A stretch of DNA of 64,000 bases, taken from Pedobacter psychrodurus. Its GTDB lineage: Bacteria; Bacteroidota; Bacteroidia; Sphingobacteriales; Sphingobacteriaceae. Location of the stretch: assembly GCF_004331735.1 (NCBI RefSeq), contig NZ_SJSO01000005.1, positions 62,001 to 126,000 on the forward strand. Direction: 5' to 3'. A program made the translations under genes and the position numbers. This document shows positions 43,250 through 51,782 of this stretch, piece by piece (the first letter of the stretch is position 1; each line of letters begins with the position of its first letter). The notes beneath the pieces are model-generated. The model worked only from the letters and a program-made list of their open reading frames with translations. It did not search any database and had not been told where the DNA came from.

Positions 43250-46200
43250 ATGGAAAAAAGTTACCTAAAATGGTCACCAGGATTCTTCGCAATTTTGTTG
43301 ATCCCATTTCTGCTGCTCTTATTTACAGAGATGGCGCAGGCACAAAACAAACGGTATACCATAAGTGGTAAGGTTACCGACGCCACAAATAACAGCCCTG
43401 TTCCAGGCGCTGTAGTAAAAATTATCAATACAAATCTCGCAACAAGTACAAGTTCGGGCGGAACGTATAGCTTTTCGGTTGATTTGACACCGGGTAAATA
43501 CCAGATCCAGATTTCTTTTATCGGGTTTAAATCAAATATCGAATCTGTAACACTTGGCGATAATACCAACGTTCAGGCAAATAGTGCTTTAAGTGGCGAT
43601 GCGGTGGGGCTCGACGAGGTAATTGTTACTGGTACTTCTCAAGGTACTACCCGTAAACAGCTCGGTAGTTACGTGAGTACGGTAAAGGGCGATGATTTAA
43701 ACAAAGCACCTAGTGGAAATGCACTAGCTTCACTACAAGGTAAAACACCAGGTGCACAAATCAGCCAAAACTCCGGAGATCCGGCAGGAGGAATTTCTGT
43801 TCGATTAAGAGGGGTAAGCTCGGTTAACTCATCTTCGGAGCCACTATATATCATTGATGGCGTAATTGTAAACAACTCTACAACCAGAGTAACCAATACA
43901 TCAGCCAATTATGATGGAGGAAACTTTGTTGGAAGTATCGGACAAAACCGGATGGTGGATATTAGTCCATCTGATATTGATCATATAGAGGTATTGAATG
44001 GTGCAGCAGCAGCAGCCATTTATGGTTCGAGGGCAAATGCAGGAGTAATCCAGATTTTTACCAAGAGAGGTAAAACCGGGGAACCTCAAGTGAGCTTTAG
44101 CACAAGCTTAACAATCAGCGAGCTTCGTAAGCAGATTGAAGTAAACCAGTCGCCTTTTAGGTTTGGGGATAATGCGAACTCTGTAACGCAAGATGTCATT
44201 CAAACAGTTCCACCCACTCCTGGTGCCACTCCTGTTTTACAGACCGCAAAAACTCCAGTTACCAGATATAACTATCAGGATTATATTTTTCATACCGGTG
44301 TGGGTACAGACAACTCCGTTTCCGTTTCTGGTGGAAACGATAATACCAAGTTCTACACTTCGGCAGGTTATTTTTCTAATCAGGGGATTATTAAAAATAC
44401 AGACTTCAGAAGAATGAACTTTAGAGCAAATCTGGATCAAAAAATTAATAACTGGGCAAAGATGACTGCTGGTTTTAACTATGTACATAGCGATGCTAAT
44501 GAAAAACCAGATGGTAATTCATTCTTTTCACCAATGAACTCTGTAACGATTATTGGTAACTTTCACGATATTTTTGCAAGAGATATACTGGGCAATTTAA
44601 AAGCTGTTGGAGAACGCGGTCGTGTTAATCCAGTTTCTGTTATTGAAGATATCAAGCAGCGCCAGTTTACTAATCGTATTATTGCAAATACAGGTTTGAA
44701 GCTTACGCCGGTTAAAAACCTAACCATTGATTATACCATGGGGGTTGATAACTCCATTCAAAACGGAACAACATATATTCCCCCCTTTACGTATAATGTA
44801 AGTACAGGTTTTTATGGTGGTGGACCAACTTTAGATCCGTCTTTAAACGGTTATGCCAGTGCGGCAAATGCAACAACAACATTATTTAATAATGAATTAA
44901 ATTTTACCTACGATGCAAAAATATCTGATCTATTAAGTTCTACAACGCAATTGGGTGGTTCTTATCAATATCAAAAAGACCTGTACAGCTTGCTAAACGG
45001 ACGTGGGTTAGCGCCTTTTGTTCAGGTGGTAAACGGAGCAAGTACTGTTTTGGCAAATGTTGACAGTCGTTCAGAATTTTCAATTAGCGGAGCTTATTTA
45101 CAACAAAACTTTAAATATAAAGACCATTTGTTTGTAACCGGCGCCATAAGAGTAGATCAATCTACTGTATTTGGAGAAGATAATAGAACGCAGTTTTATC
45201 CTAAAGCTAATGTGAGTTATGTATTGTCATCTGCCAATTATTGGAAAGATTTTGGGGTATCATCATGGTGGAATGCTTTCAAATTAAGAGCAGCTTACGG
45301 ACAGTCAGGAAATTTAACAGGGATTGGAGCGTATGATCGTTTCAATGTGTATGTGCCCAGTGCCTTAAACAGCAAAACATCACTGGCATCGAGCAGTACA
45401 CTGGCTAATACTGATGTTAAGCCAGAGCGCCAAAAAGAGCTTGAAATCGGTACAGATATGTCTTTTTTTAACAATCGATTGGGTTTAACTTTTAGTTATT
45501 ATAATAAGAGTGTAACTGATTTATTATTACCCGTTGTAATTGCGCCAACAACTGGTTTTTCAAGCCTGTTAGACAATATTAGCGGGACTTTAAAAAATAA
45601 AGGTATCGAACTAATGCTTACCGGCGTGCCAGTTAAAACTGAAAACTTTACATGGACATCGACATTAATCTATAACCGAAATAGAAATAAAATTTTGGGT
45701 TCAGGTGCACAGAGATTAATTTCAACCAATGCTGGCGCACCTGTTTCTATTACTGACGGTTATCCGGTAGGTGTTTTTTATGGAACATATTTTGAGCGGA
45801 CATCAACTGGAGATATTGCAACAAACCCTGCTGGTATTCCTTTAACTGCAGGTCAAGCCGCAGGTAATGTTTTGCGTAAAGTAATCGGCGATCCAAACCC
45901 GGATTATACAGGGTCTTTTGTTAACGATTTTACCTACAAAAAATTAAGCTTACACATTCAATTGGATGCTGTTCAAGGTGGGGATGTATGGAATGCGGAT
46001 TGGAGAACTCGTCAAGGTGTAGGTAATGGGAAGGTTGCCGAAGCAGAGCAGTTGGGCCAATTGCCTAGAGGCTATGTGGCTGGTGCGTACAATGTAGAAG
46101 AGTGGCGTATTGATGATGGTTCTTTTGTAAAACTAAGAGAAATCTCTTTGAGCTATAATGTTGGTAAAGTGAAGTTTGTGAAAGATTTAACAATTAATAT

Positions 46201-46351
46201 AAGCGGAAGAAATCTGATTTCGTGGGATAATTACAAAGGCTACGATCCTGAGCTGAACTCTGGTGGTCAATCCACAATTTTGAGAAATATCGATTTCGGC
46301 TCTGTGCCTATTCCACGCACTTTTTCTTTCGGTTTACAAGCTAAGTTCTAA
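43250..46351 (+). CDS. SusC/RagA-family TonB-dependent outer-membrane transporter, copy 1
   Basis: Outer-membrane import barrel that, with a SusD lid, takes up oligosaccharides or other large nutrients using TonB energy. 1033 residues. Signal peptide about 1-31 (FFAILLIPFLLLLFTEMAQAQ), a carboxypeptidase-D-like domain (ISGKVTDATNNSPVPGAVVKI..., about 37-115), the TonB box/plug region (VIVTGTSQG, then plug with LQGKTPGAQISQNSGDPAG and SVRLRGVSSVNSSSEPLYIIDG), and a 22-strand barrel to the terminal Phe (SFGLQAKF). Its SusD partner starts 28 bases downstream. No anti-sigma/ECF pair is adjacent. The neighbouring anmK and nagB suggest an amino-sugar or muropeptide substrate, which is inference. 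Confidence 0.95.
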   Translation: MEKSYLKWSPGFFAILLIPFLLLLFTEMAQAQNKRYTISGKVTDATNNSPVPGAVVKIINTNLATSTSSGGTYSFSVDLTPGKYQIQISFIGFKSNIESVTLGDNTNVQANSALSGDAVGLDEVIVTGTSQGTTRKQLGSYVSTVKGDDLNKAPSGNALASLQGKTPGAQISQNSGDPAGGISVRLRGVSSVNSSSEPLYIIDGVIVNNSTTRVTNTSANYDGGNFVGSIGQNRMVDISPSDIDHIEVLNGAAAAAIYGSRANAGVIQIFTKRGKTGEPQVSFSTSLTISELRKQIEVNQSPFRFGDNANSVTQDVIQTVPPTPGATPVLQTAKTPVTRYNYQDYIFHTGVGTDNSVSVSGGNDNTKFYTSAGYFSNQGIIKNTDFRRMNFRANLDQKINNWAKMTAGFNYVHSDANEKPDGNSFFSPMNSVTIIGNFHDIFARDILGNLKAVGERGRVNPVSVIEDIKQRQFTNRIIANTGLKLTPVKNLTIDYTMGVDNSIQNGTTYIPPFTYNVSTGFYGGGPTLDPSLNGYASAANATTTLFNNELNFTYDAKISDLLSSTTQLGGSYQYQKDLYSLLNGRGLAPFVQVVNGASTVLANVDSRSEFSISGAYLQQNFKYKDHLFVTGAIRVDQSTVFGEDNRTQFYPKANVSYVLSSANYWKDFGVSSWWNAFKLRAAYGQSGNLTGIGAYDRFNVYVPSALNSKTSLASSSTLANTDVKPERQKELEIGTDMSFFNNRLGLTFSYYNKSVTDLLLPVVIAPTTGFSSLLDNISGTLKNKGIELMLTGVPVKTENFTWTSTLIYNRNRNKILGSGAQRLISTNAGAPVSITDGYPVGVFYGTYFERTSTGDIATNPAGIPLTAGQAAGNVLRKVIGDPNPDYTGSFVNDFTYKKLSLHIQLDAVQGGDVWNADWRTRQGVGNGKVAEAEQLGQLPRGYVAGAYNVEEWRIDDGSFVKLREISLSYNVGKVKFVKDLTINISGRNLISWDNYKGYDPELNSGGQSTILRNIDFGSVPIPRTFSFGLQAKF

Positions 46352-46379
46352 TTAATTGAAAAAAATAAATCATATTAAG

Positions 46380-47687
46380 ATGAAAAACTCAAGATCAAAA
46401 TATATTCGCTACATATTTTTCTTTGCACTGGCCGTTTCACTGGCTGCTTGTAAAAAGGAATATTTAAATCCTAACGGTGCTGTAGCTGATGATGTGCTCC
46501 TTTCTGCAAGAGGTTTGACCGGAATTACGGTTGGTCTTCAGAAAAATTTCTCCACAACAAGGGCAGGGCTCCTGTATGCAGCAATTACTGTTAATGGCAT
46601 TACTACTAATGAGTTAATTTCTGTTAATACAGGAAATACAAATGAAGACCGGCTGATGACGGGAGGAGTGCAGGTAGATGGTACAAATTCGGTATTACTA
46701 AATGTTTGGACCAGTTCAAATAAAATCATTTTCGATGCAGATAATGTGATTAATAATGCCGCTAATCTTGCCGATAAAGGTTTGGCTTCCGGCTTAATTG
46801 CACATGCCAGTATTTTTAAAGCCTTGGCTTTGGGTAATTTGTCGGAATTTTGGGAAAAAGTTCCAGCAGGAACCGGGCAAAATGTAACTTTTATTACAAG
46901 GGCAGAAGGCTTTAACAAAGCTATTGCAACTATTGACAATGCTTTGGCCTTAATTGCAGCAAACCCGATCAGTACTTCGTTTTTGAGCAATATTCCCACA
47001 GGAGTAGATATTCCAAATACGTTAAATGCATTAAAGGCACGTTATGCGTTGTTTGTTGGCAATTACGCTCTTGCCTTAAGTAGTGCCAATGCTGTTGATT
47101 TAACTAAAAGATCATCACTAACTTATGATGCGCAAAATCTCAATCCCATTTTTGAAATTGCTACTTCTACTAATAATGTAATCCAACCTAAAAATTTAAA
47201 TTTAGGGCAAACTGGTGCCAATATTCCAGATGCTGGCGACGCAAGGATTCCGTTTTATACCGTAGTTAGCACTACGGTGCGTATTAATGGTTTTGGTGCG
47301 GCTAGCTTAGCGCCAATTCCAGTTTATCTGCCTGGCGAAATGACTTTAATTAAGGCAGAAGCTTATGCTCGGCAGGCTACCCCTAACCTGGGATCATCAT
47401 TAACTGAGCTAAACAAGGTCGTAACACGTCCAGCAACGGGAAATGTGCTCGATGCTAATTATGGAATGGGAGCTGGGTTGCCATCATTAACTGGTCCTTA
47501 TACACAACAACAGCTTTTAGATTTAATTTTCAAGCACCGTTGTATTGAGCTTTTTATGTCGGGATTAAAGCTCGAGGATATGAGAAGGTTTAATCAGCCC
47601 TTAGCCGATCGTAAGCGGAATTTTTTCCCTTACCCTTTCGCAGAAAGAGATAACAATACCAATACCCCTGCAGATCCCACTTTCTAG
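46380..47687 (+). CDS. SusD/RagB-family outer-membrane lipoprotein, copy 1
   Basis: Surface lipoprotein lid of the SusC transporter; binds substrate. Lipoprotein signal with lipobox SLAACKK, lipidated Cys about residue 24 (counted from the ATG at 46380). The TTG 8 codons upstream (46356) would precede the signal with charged residues; ATG is preferred. TPR-like helices follow; the C-terminal region has FKHRCIELFMSGLKLEDMRRF, the usual SusD end signature, then YPFAERDNN. About 435 residues, short compared with the 500-600 of glycan-binding SusDs. Follows susC by 28 bases; terminator at 47693-47726. Confidence 0.92.
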   Translation: MKNSRSKYIRYIFFFALAVSLAACKKEYLNPNGAVADDVLLSARGLTGITVGLQKNFSTTRAGLLYAAITVNGITTNELISVNTGNTNEDRLMTGGVQVDGTNSVLLNVWTSSNKIIFDADNVINNAANLADKGLASGLIAHASIFKALALGNLSEFWEKVPAGTGQNVTFITRAEGFNKAIATIDNALALIAANPISTSFLSNIPTGVDIPNTLNALKARYALFVGNYALALSSANAVDLTKRSSLTYDAQNLNPIFEIATSTNNVIQPKNLNLGQTGANIPDAGDARIPFYTVVSTTVRINGFGAASLAPIPVYLPGEMTLIKAEAYARQATPNLGSSLTELNKVVTRPATGNVLDANYGMGAGLPSLTGPYTQQQLLDLIFKHRCIELFMSGLKLEDMRRFNQPLADRKRNFFPYPFAERDNNTNTPADPTF

Positions 47688-47692
47688 CAGAT

Positions 47693-47726
47693 ATAAAGAG
47701 TCCTGGTGAAAATCGGGACTCTTTAT
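47693..47726. terminator. Bidirectional terminator between susD-1 and the deoR-type gene
   Basis: ATAAAGAGTCC (47693-47703) pairs perfectly with GGACTCTTTAT (47716-47726) around a 12-base loop. It ends both convergent genes; the stop codon of the DeoR-type gene (47723-47725) is inside the 3' arm. Confidence 0.75.
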
Positions 47727-48469
47727 AAAATATTTAGTTCTTTAGCGCGGTAACCGGCTAAAGACTCGTGCTCTACTTCTAATTCGGTGATTAAATAGCT
47801 TATATTTTCTATTGGGCAAACTTTTAGCCTCAAAGTGATATCCAGTTTTTCTGAAATACAAAGCACCGCTGTTTTTTTAGCACAGGCTACCATTGCCTTT
47901 TTGAGTTGGTTAATTTCCCAATCGGTATCTGTTAGTCCTTCTTCCGGGTGTATGGCACTTGTGCCCATTAAGCATAAATCGACCTTAATTTCAGCTAATT
48001 GGCTAATTACATGGCCGCCATAAGTTATTTGTGAGTTTTTAGAAAAAAGACCTCCAATTAATATCACTTCAATATTGTTGTATTTAGCCAGTTCTACAGC
48101 AACAAGTGGACTAATGGTAAAGAATGTGGCCCCCAGATGTTGTGGTAGTTGTTTAACCAATTCTAGGATAGTTGTGCCTCCACCAATTAGCACCACCATG
48201 CCATCCTTTATCAAACGGATTGTTTTTTTTGCAATCACAATTTTACTATCTCTTGCATATACCGTGCTATCATCGAAAGAGCTATGATATGATTTAGATA
48301 AGGCTCCTCCATGCACTTTAAACAGTAATCCATCATCAACAAGTTCTTGTAAGTCTCGTCTGATCGTATCCTCTGAAACATTAAGCAGTTGAACCAGATC
48401 TGAGGTTAGCACCCGGTTGTGCAGGTTAATCTGGCGCATGATAAAATCGTGACGTTCTTTTTTTAGCAT
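47723..48469 (-). CDS. DeoR/GlpR-family transcriptional regulator
   Basis: Sugar-phosphate-sensing regulator of 248 residues. N-terminal winged HTH: ILxxN-type start LKKERHDFIMRQINLHNRVLTSDLVQLLNVSEDTIRRDLQELVDDGLLFKVHGGAL is the DeoR signature. The sensor domain has the phosphosugar-binding VVLIGGGTTILELVKQLP loop and NSQITYGGHVISQ, then MGTSAIHPEEGLTD. It is divergent from the second susC, with a 244-base intergenic region carrying two pairs of 10-bp-phased direct repeats, the kind of site this family is known to use. It probably controls that susCD set and itself. The effector is likely a sugar or amino-sugar phosphate. Confidence 0.92.
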   Translation of the reverse strand: MLKKERHDFIMRQINLHNRVLTSDLVQLLNVSEDTIRRDLQELVDDGLLFKVHGGALSKSYHSSFDDSTVYARDSKIVIAKKTIRLIKDGMVVLIGGGTTILELVKQLPQHLGATFFTISPLVAVELAKYNNIEVILIGGLFSKNSQITYGGHVISQLAEIKVDLCLMGTSAIHPEEGLTDTDWEINQLKKAMVACAKKTAVLCISEKLDITLRLKVCPIENISYLITELEVEHESLAGYRAKELNIL

Positions 48470-48522
48470 AAATCATTTGATTTTATACGAATGTATAAAA
48501 ACATTTTAAAAATATATTACTT

Positions 48523-48544
48523 GCGTGTTTGTGCGTGTTTGTGC
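48523..48544. promoter_or_regulatory. Phased direct repeats, candidate DeoR operator 1
   Basis: GCGTGTTTGT occurs twice in tandem (48523-48532 and 48533-48542) followed by GC, a period of exactly 10 bp. It lies 54 bases upstream of the deoR-type ATG. Confidence 0.5.
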
Positions 48545-48561
48545 AATAATGTTTTGTGTGA

Positions 48562-48624
48562 TAGCTAAATATACTTCATTTAAATGTTTTTTTATTGAAA
48601 AACATTTATGATATTAGCTAAATA
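48562..48624. promoter_or_regulatory. Perfect hairpin flanked by TAGCTAAATA direct repeats
   Basis: TAAATGTTTTT (48581-48591) and AAAAACATTTA (48598-48608) are perfect 11-bp arms with a 6-base loop. The identical decamer TAGCTAAATA sits on both sides (48562-48571 and 48615-48624). The block is between the two sets of GCGT repeats in the deoR/susC intergenic region. Confidence 0.5.
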
Positions 48625-48635
48625 ATAAAATAAAA

Positions 48636-48656
48636 TGCGTTATTATGCGTGTTTTG
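48636..48656. promoter_or_regulatory. Phased direct repeats, candidate DeoR operator 2
   Basis: ATGCGTTATT followed by ATGCGTGTTTTGG: GCGT words at 48637 and 48647, again 10 bp apart, 58-78 bases before the susC ATG. This matches the period and core of the repeats at 48523. Confidence 0.45.
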
Positions 48657-48713
48657 GCAAACAAAAAAAACTAACAACTAAACAAATCATTTCATTCCCT
48701 AAACAGGCAGTTT

Positions 48714-51700
48714 ATGAAAAAAAAACTACTACTAATTTTTATTGGTACGTTTCTGTTGCTGGCTCACGCCATTGCGCAGCAAATAACCGTTACGGGTAAG
48801 GTTACGTCTACTGACGGACCTATACCTGGTGTTTCCATTCGTGTGAAAGGAAGCACAGTCGTTGCACAAACCAATGCAGACGGAAACTATTTTATTAAAG
48901 CTTTGAAGAGCGATATATTGGCATTTACCTACATCGGTTATAAAACAGTAGAGAGAACAGTCGGGGCCAATACATCGATTAATGTGGCATTGGTAAATGA
49001 TGCAAGTAACTTAGATGAAGTTGTTGTTACCGCATTTAATGTTGCGCAAGATCGGAAAAGTATTAACTATGCTTTTCAAAATGTGAAGTCGAAAGATATT
49101 GAAGAGTCTAGGCAGCAAAATATTGTTAATGCTTTACAGGGTAAAATTGCTGGCGCGGTTATTACTAGTTCAGGTGGTGGTCCGGGAGAAGGGTCTGCAA
49201 TAATTCTTCGTGGAGGTACTTCTTTAGATGGAGATAACCAGCCGCTATTTGTTGTTGATGGAGTGCCTTTGGATAACAGTTCATTTGTAGAATCAACGGC
49301 TCCAGGGGCAGGCAGTGCTTTCAATGGGGTGTTGGGACGAAGTGTTGGAACTCCAAATCGTGCAGCAGACATTAATCCGGATGATATAGAAAGCGTAACG
49401 GTTTTGAAAGGTCCTGCTGCTGCTGCCTTATACGGTTTAAAGGCAGGTAATGGCGCCATCATTATTACAACCAAAAAGGGTAAAACAGGTTCTACCGCAA
49501 TTACCTATAATAACGTTTTTTCATGGGATAATGTAATCAGATTACCAGAAACCCAGTCCATTTATAAACAAGGAACAGCTGGGATTTATAATCCAACAAG
49601 TAGAGACTCTTATGGTTCAGCATTTTCGCCCGGTGAAACCATTTATGATAATTTGGGCAGTTTCTTCGTAACTGGCAAATCACAAACACATAATTTAAGT
49701 GTGTCGGGCGGTTCAGATAAATACACTTTTAGATTTTCAGCTTCGAATTCTGATCAGAACGGCGTTGTTCCACAAACTGATTATGGGAAAACATCTGTTA
49801 GATTATCAGGAAGTGCAATTGCAAGTGAAAAATTTACTTTTACAGGGTCTGCGAATTATATGAGAACAACCGGAAGGAGACCCTTACAAGGTCCAGGTTT
49901 ATTTGGTGGTTCAGGTGGATTTCTTGTGAGCATATTTAACTGGCCAAAGAATGATAATATGAAAGATTATCTGAGCCCTGATGGTACGAGAAGGAGACTA
50001 TTGGCAAGTGCTACAGGAGATATCGATAACCCTTACTTTACCATAGATAAAAATCCGCAAACAGATTCGAATGATCGGTTTTTAGGTAATGCAGGCGCAG
50101 AATACAGGCCTTTCAAATGGCTTAGAGTAAATTATACCCTTGGTACAGATTTATACACAGAAAGGATTCAGAGTGTAAGAGCTGTGGGAACGTCCTTGCC
50201 AAATAACTTTAATGGTGGTATTGGTCAAACAGTTAATACTTTTCAAAGTTTAACATCCAACCTCTTAATCAGTGCAGAACAAAGTTTCGGAGATTTTAAC
50301 ACTTCTCTTTTAGTGGGTAACGCGGTAGATCAGACCAGATTTTCTACTGTTGATTATTTAGGTCTGATTTTTCAGAACCCTGATTTTATCAGTGTAAATA
50401 ATACTGTAAACAGAAGTTTGATAGAAAGAAATTCCATAAAAAGAATCATAGGTGCTTTTGGAAGCTTAAACGCTGATTGGAAAAAAACTGTTTTCTTGAA
50501 TTTAACGGGCCGTAACGATTGGTCTTCTACACTTCCCACAAAAAACAGGTCGTTCTTTTATCCTTCAGTAAGCTTAGGGTATGAATTTACAAAATCTCTT
50601 AAACTTGAGAATAACAAATGGCTTAGTTATGGAAAGCTGAGACTTTCTTACGCAGATGTAGGAAAGGATACCAGCCCTTATAGAGTAGAATCTCCGTTAC
50701 AATCAAATACATTTATTGGGGGAGGCTTTAGATACGGTTTCTTTGGTAACAATCCCGAATTGAAGCCAGAAAGACGTACATCGTTCGAAGCAGGTTTGGA
50801 TCTGCAGTTTTTTGATCAAAGACTAAGGCTCGATGCTACTGTTTATAAAGATAGAACTAAAGACCAGATTATAGCACCAAGAGTAAGTCAGGCAACCGGA
50901 TTTATTCTGCAATATATTAATGGCGGTTTAGTAGAAAACAGAGGAATTGAATTAATGTTATCCGGTACACCGATTAGAAACAAAAACTTTAACTGGGATA
51001 TTAATTTCAATTTCGCTTCCAATAAAAATGAAGTGTTATCACTTCCATATCCACTTACCATCGTGAGAAACTCGGATGCATCAATCATCAATGTTGCAGA
51101 AGGCGCTTCATATCCTGGTAAATCATTAACATCAATTAGTGCAACAGATTATATCCGCGATCCTCAGGGCCGGGTTATTATTGATGCTAACGGTTATCCA
51201 ACTTTTAATACGCTATTTACCTACGCAGGTGATAGAGCACCGAAGTTTACAATGGGACTTAATAATACCTTTAGATATAAAAGTCTAGAATTAAGTTTCT
51301 TAATTGATATTAGAAAAGGCGGGGATGTAATCAATGGTAATGAGTGGGAGTTGGTGCGAAGCGGTTTAAGTATGCAGACTGCTGAGCGTGGCAAGCCTGT
51401 TGTTTTTGACGGTGTTGTTAAGAATGCTGACGGCAGCTACAGCCCGAATACAAAACAGGTAGAGTTAACCCAAGGTTATTATGAGAATAATTTAGCTGCG
51501 GTTGGTACTGCGTTTATTGAAGATGGATCTTGGATCAGGCTAAGATCGGCAACAATAAATTATACATTGGATAAAAAATATCTTCCTAAGTTTTTCTCTA
51601 ATCTTAATCTGTTTATAACAGGTAGAAACCTTATCCTGTTAACCAATTATTCTGGTATTGATCCTGAAGTTGGGGTATCAGGTGCTGGTGTGAGAGGTGG

Positions 51701-51776
51701 TGGCTCTGCTGGTTTAGATTACGGTGGTGTTCCAAGCAGAAGAGGATTTGATTTAGGTTTGAAGGTTGGTTTTTAA
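48714..51776 (+). CDS. SusC/RagA-family TonB-dependent outer-membrane transporter, copy 2
   Basis: 1020-residue outer-membrane importer. Signal peptide 1-21 (LLLIFIGTFLLLAHAIAQ), CarboxypepD_reg-like domain (VTGKVTSTDGPIPGVSIRVKG, about 25-100), plug with VVVTAFNVA as TonB-box-like segment, NALQGKIAGAVITSSGGGPG and IILRGGTSLDGDNQPLFVVDG, and a large barrel ending in DLGLKVGF. It is first of a three-gene run (susC, susD, small lipoprotein). It differs clearly from copy 1 in sequence, so this is a separate system, not a recent duplication. The upstream DeoR-type regulator suggests control by a phosphosugar. No glycosidase is encoded in this operon. Confidence 0.95.
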   Translation: MKKKLLLIFIGTFLLLAHAIAQQITVTGKVTSTDGPIPGVSIRVKGSTVVAQTNADGNYFIKALKSDILAFTYIGYKTVERTVGANTSINVALVNDASNLDEVVVTAFNVAQDRKSINYAFQNVKSKDIEESRQQNIVNALQGKIAGAVITSSGGGPGEGSAIILRGGTSLDGDNQPLFVVDGVPLDNSSFVESTAPGAGSAFNGVLGRSVGTPNRAADINPDDIESVTVLKGPAAAALYGLKAGNGAIIITTKKGKTGSTAITYNNVFSWDNVIRLPETQSIYKQGTAGIYNPTSRDSYGSAFSPGETIYDNLGSFFVTGKSQTHNLSVSGGSDKYTFRFSASNSDQNGVVPQTDYGKTSVRLSGSAIASEKFTFTGSANYMRTTGRRPLQGPGLFGGSGGFLVSIFNWPKNDNMKDYLSPDGTRRRLLASATGDIDNPYFTIDKNPQTDSNDRFLGNAGAEYRPFKWLRVNYTLGTDLYTERIQSVRAVGTSLPNNFNGGIGQTVNTFQSLTSNLLISAEQSFGDFNTSLLVGNAVDQTRFSTVDYLGLIFQNPDFISVNNTVNRSLIERNSIKRIIGAFGSLNADWKKTVFLNLTGRNDWSSTLPTKNRSFFYPSVSLGYEFTKSLKLENNKWLSYGKLRLSYADVGKDTSPYRVESPLQSNTFIGGGFRYGFFGNNPELKPERRTSFEAGLDLQFFDQRLRLDATVYKDRTKDQIIAPRVSQATGFILQYINGGLVENRGIELMLSGTPIRNKNFNWDINFNFASNKNEVLSLPYPLTIVRNSDASIINVAEGASYPGKSLTSISATDYIRDPQGRVIIDANGYPTFNTLFTYAGDRAPKFTMGLNNTFRYKSLELSFLIDIRKGGDVINGNEWELVRSGLSMQTAERGKPVVFDGVVKNADGSYSPNTKQVELTQGYYENNLAAVGTAFIEDGSWIRLRSATINYTLDKKYLPKFFSNLNLFITGRNLILLTNYSGIDPEVGVSGAGVRGGGSAGLDYGGVPSRRGFDLGLKVGF

Positions 51777-51782
51777 TTGATT

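Noticed and set aside
48523..48544. GCGTGTTTGT tandem copies considered as a CRISPR or microsatellite
   Set aside because: Only two units of 10 bp without spacers; the matching 10-bp phasing near 48637 fits an operator better.
43250..51776. The two SusC genes as a recent tandem duplication
   Set aside because: Their plug and barrel sequences differ widely and their SusD partners belong to different types.
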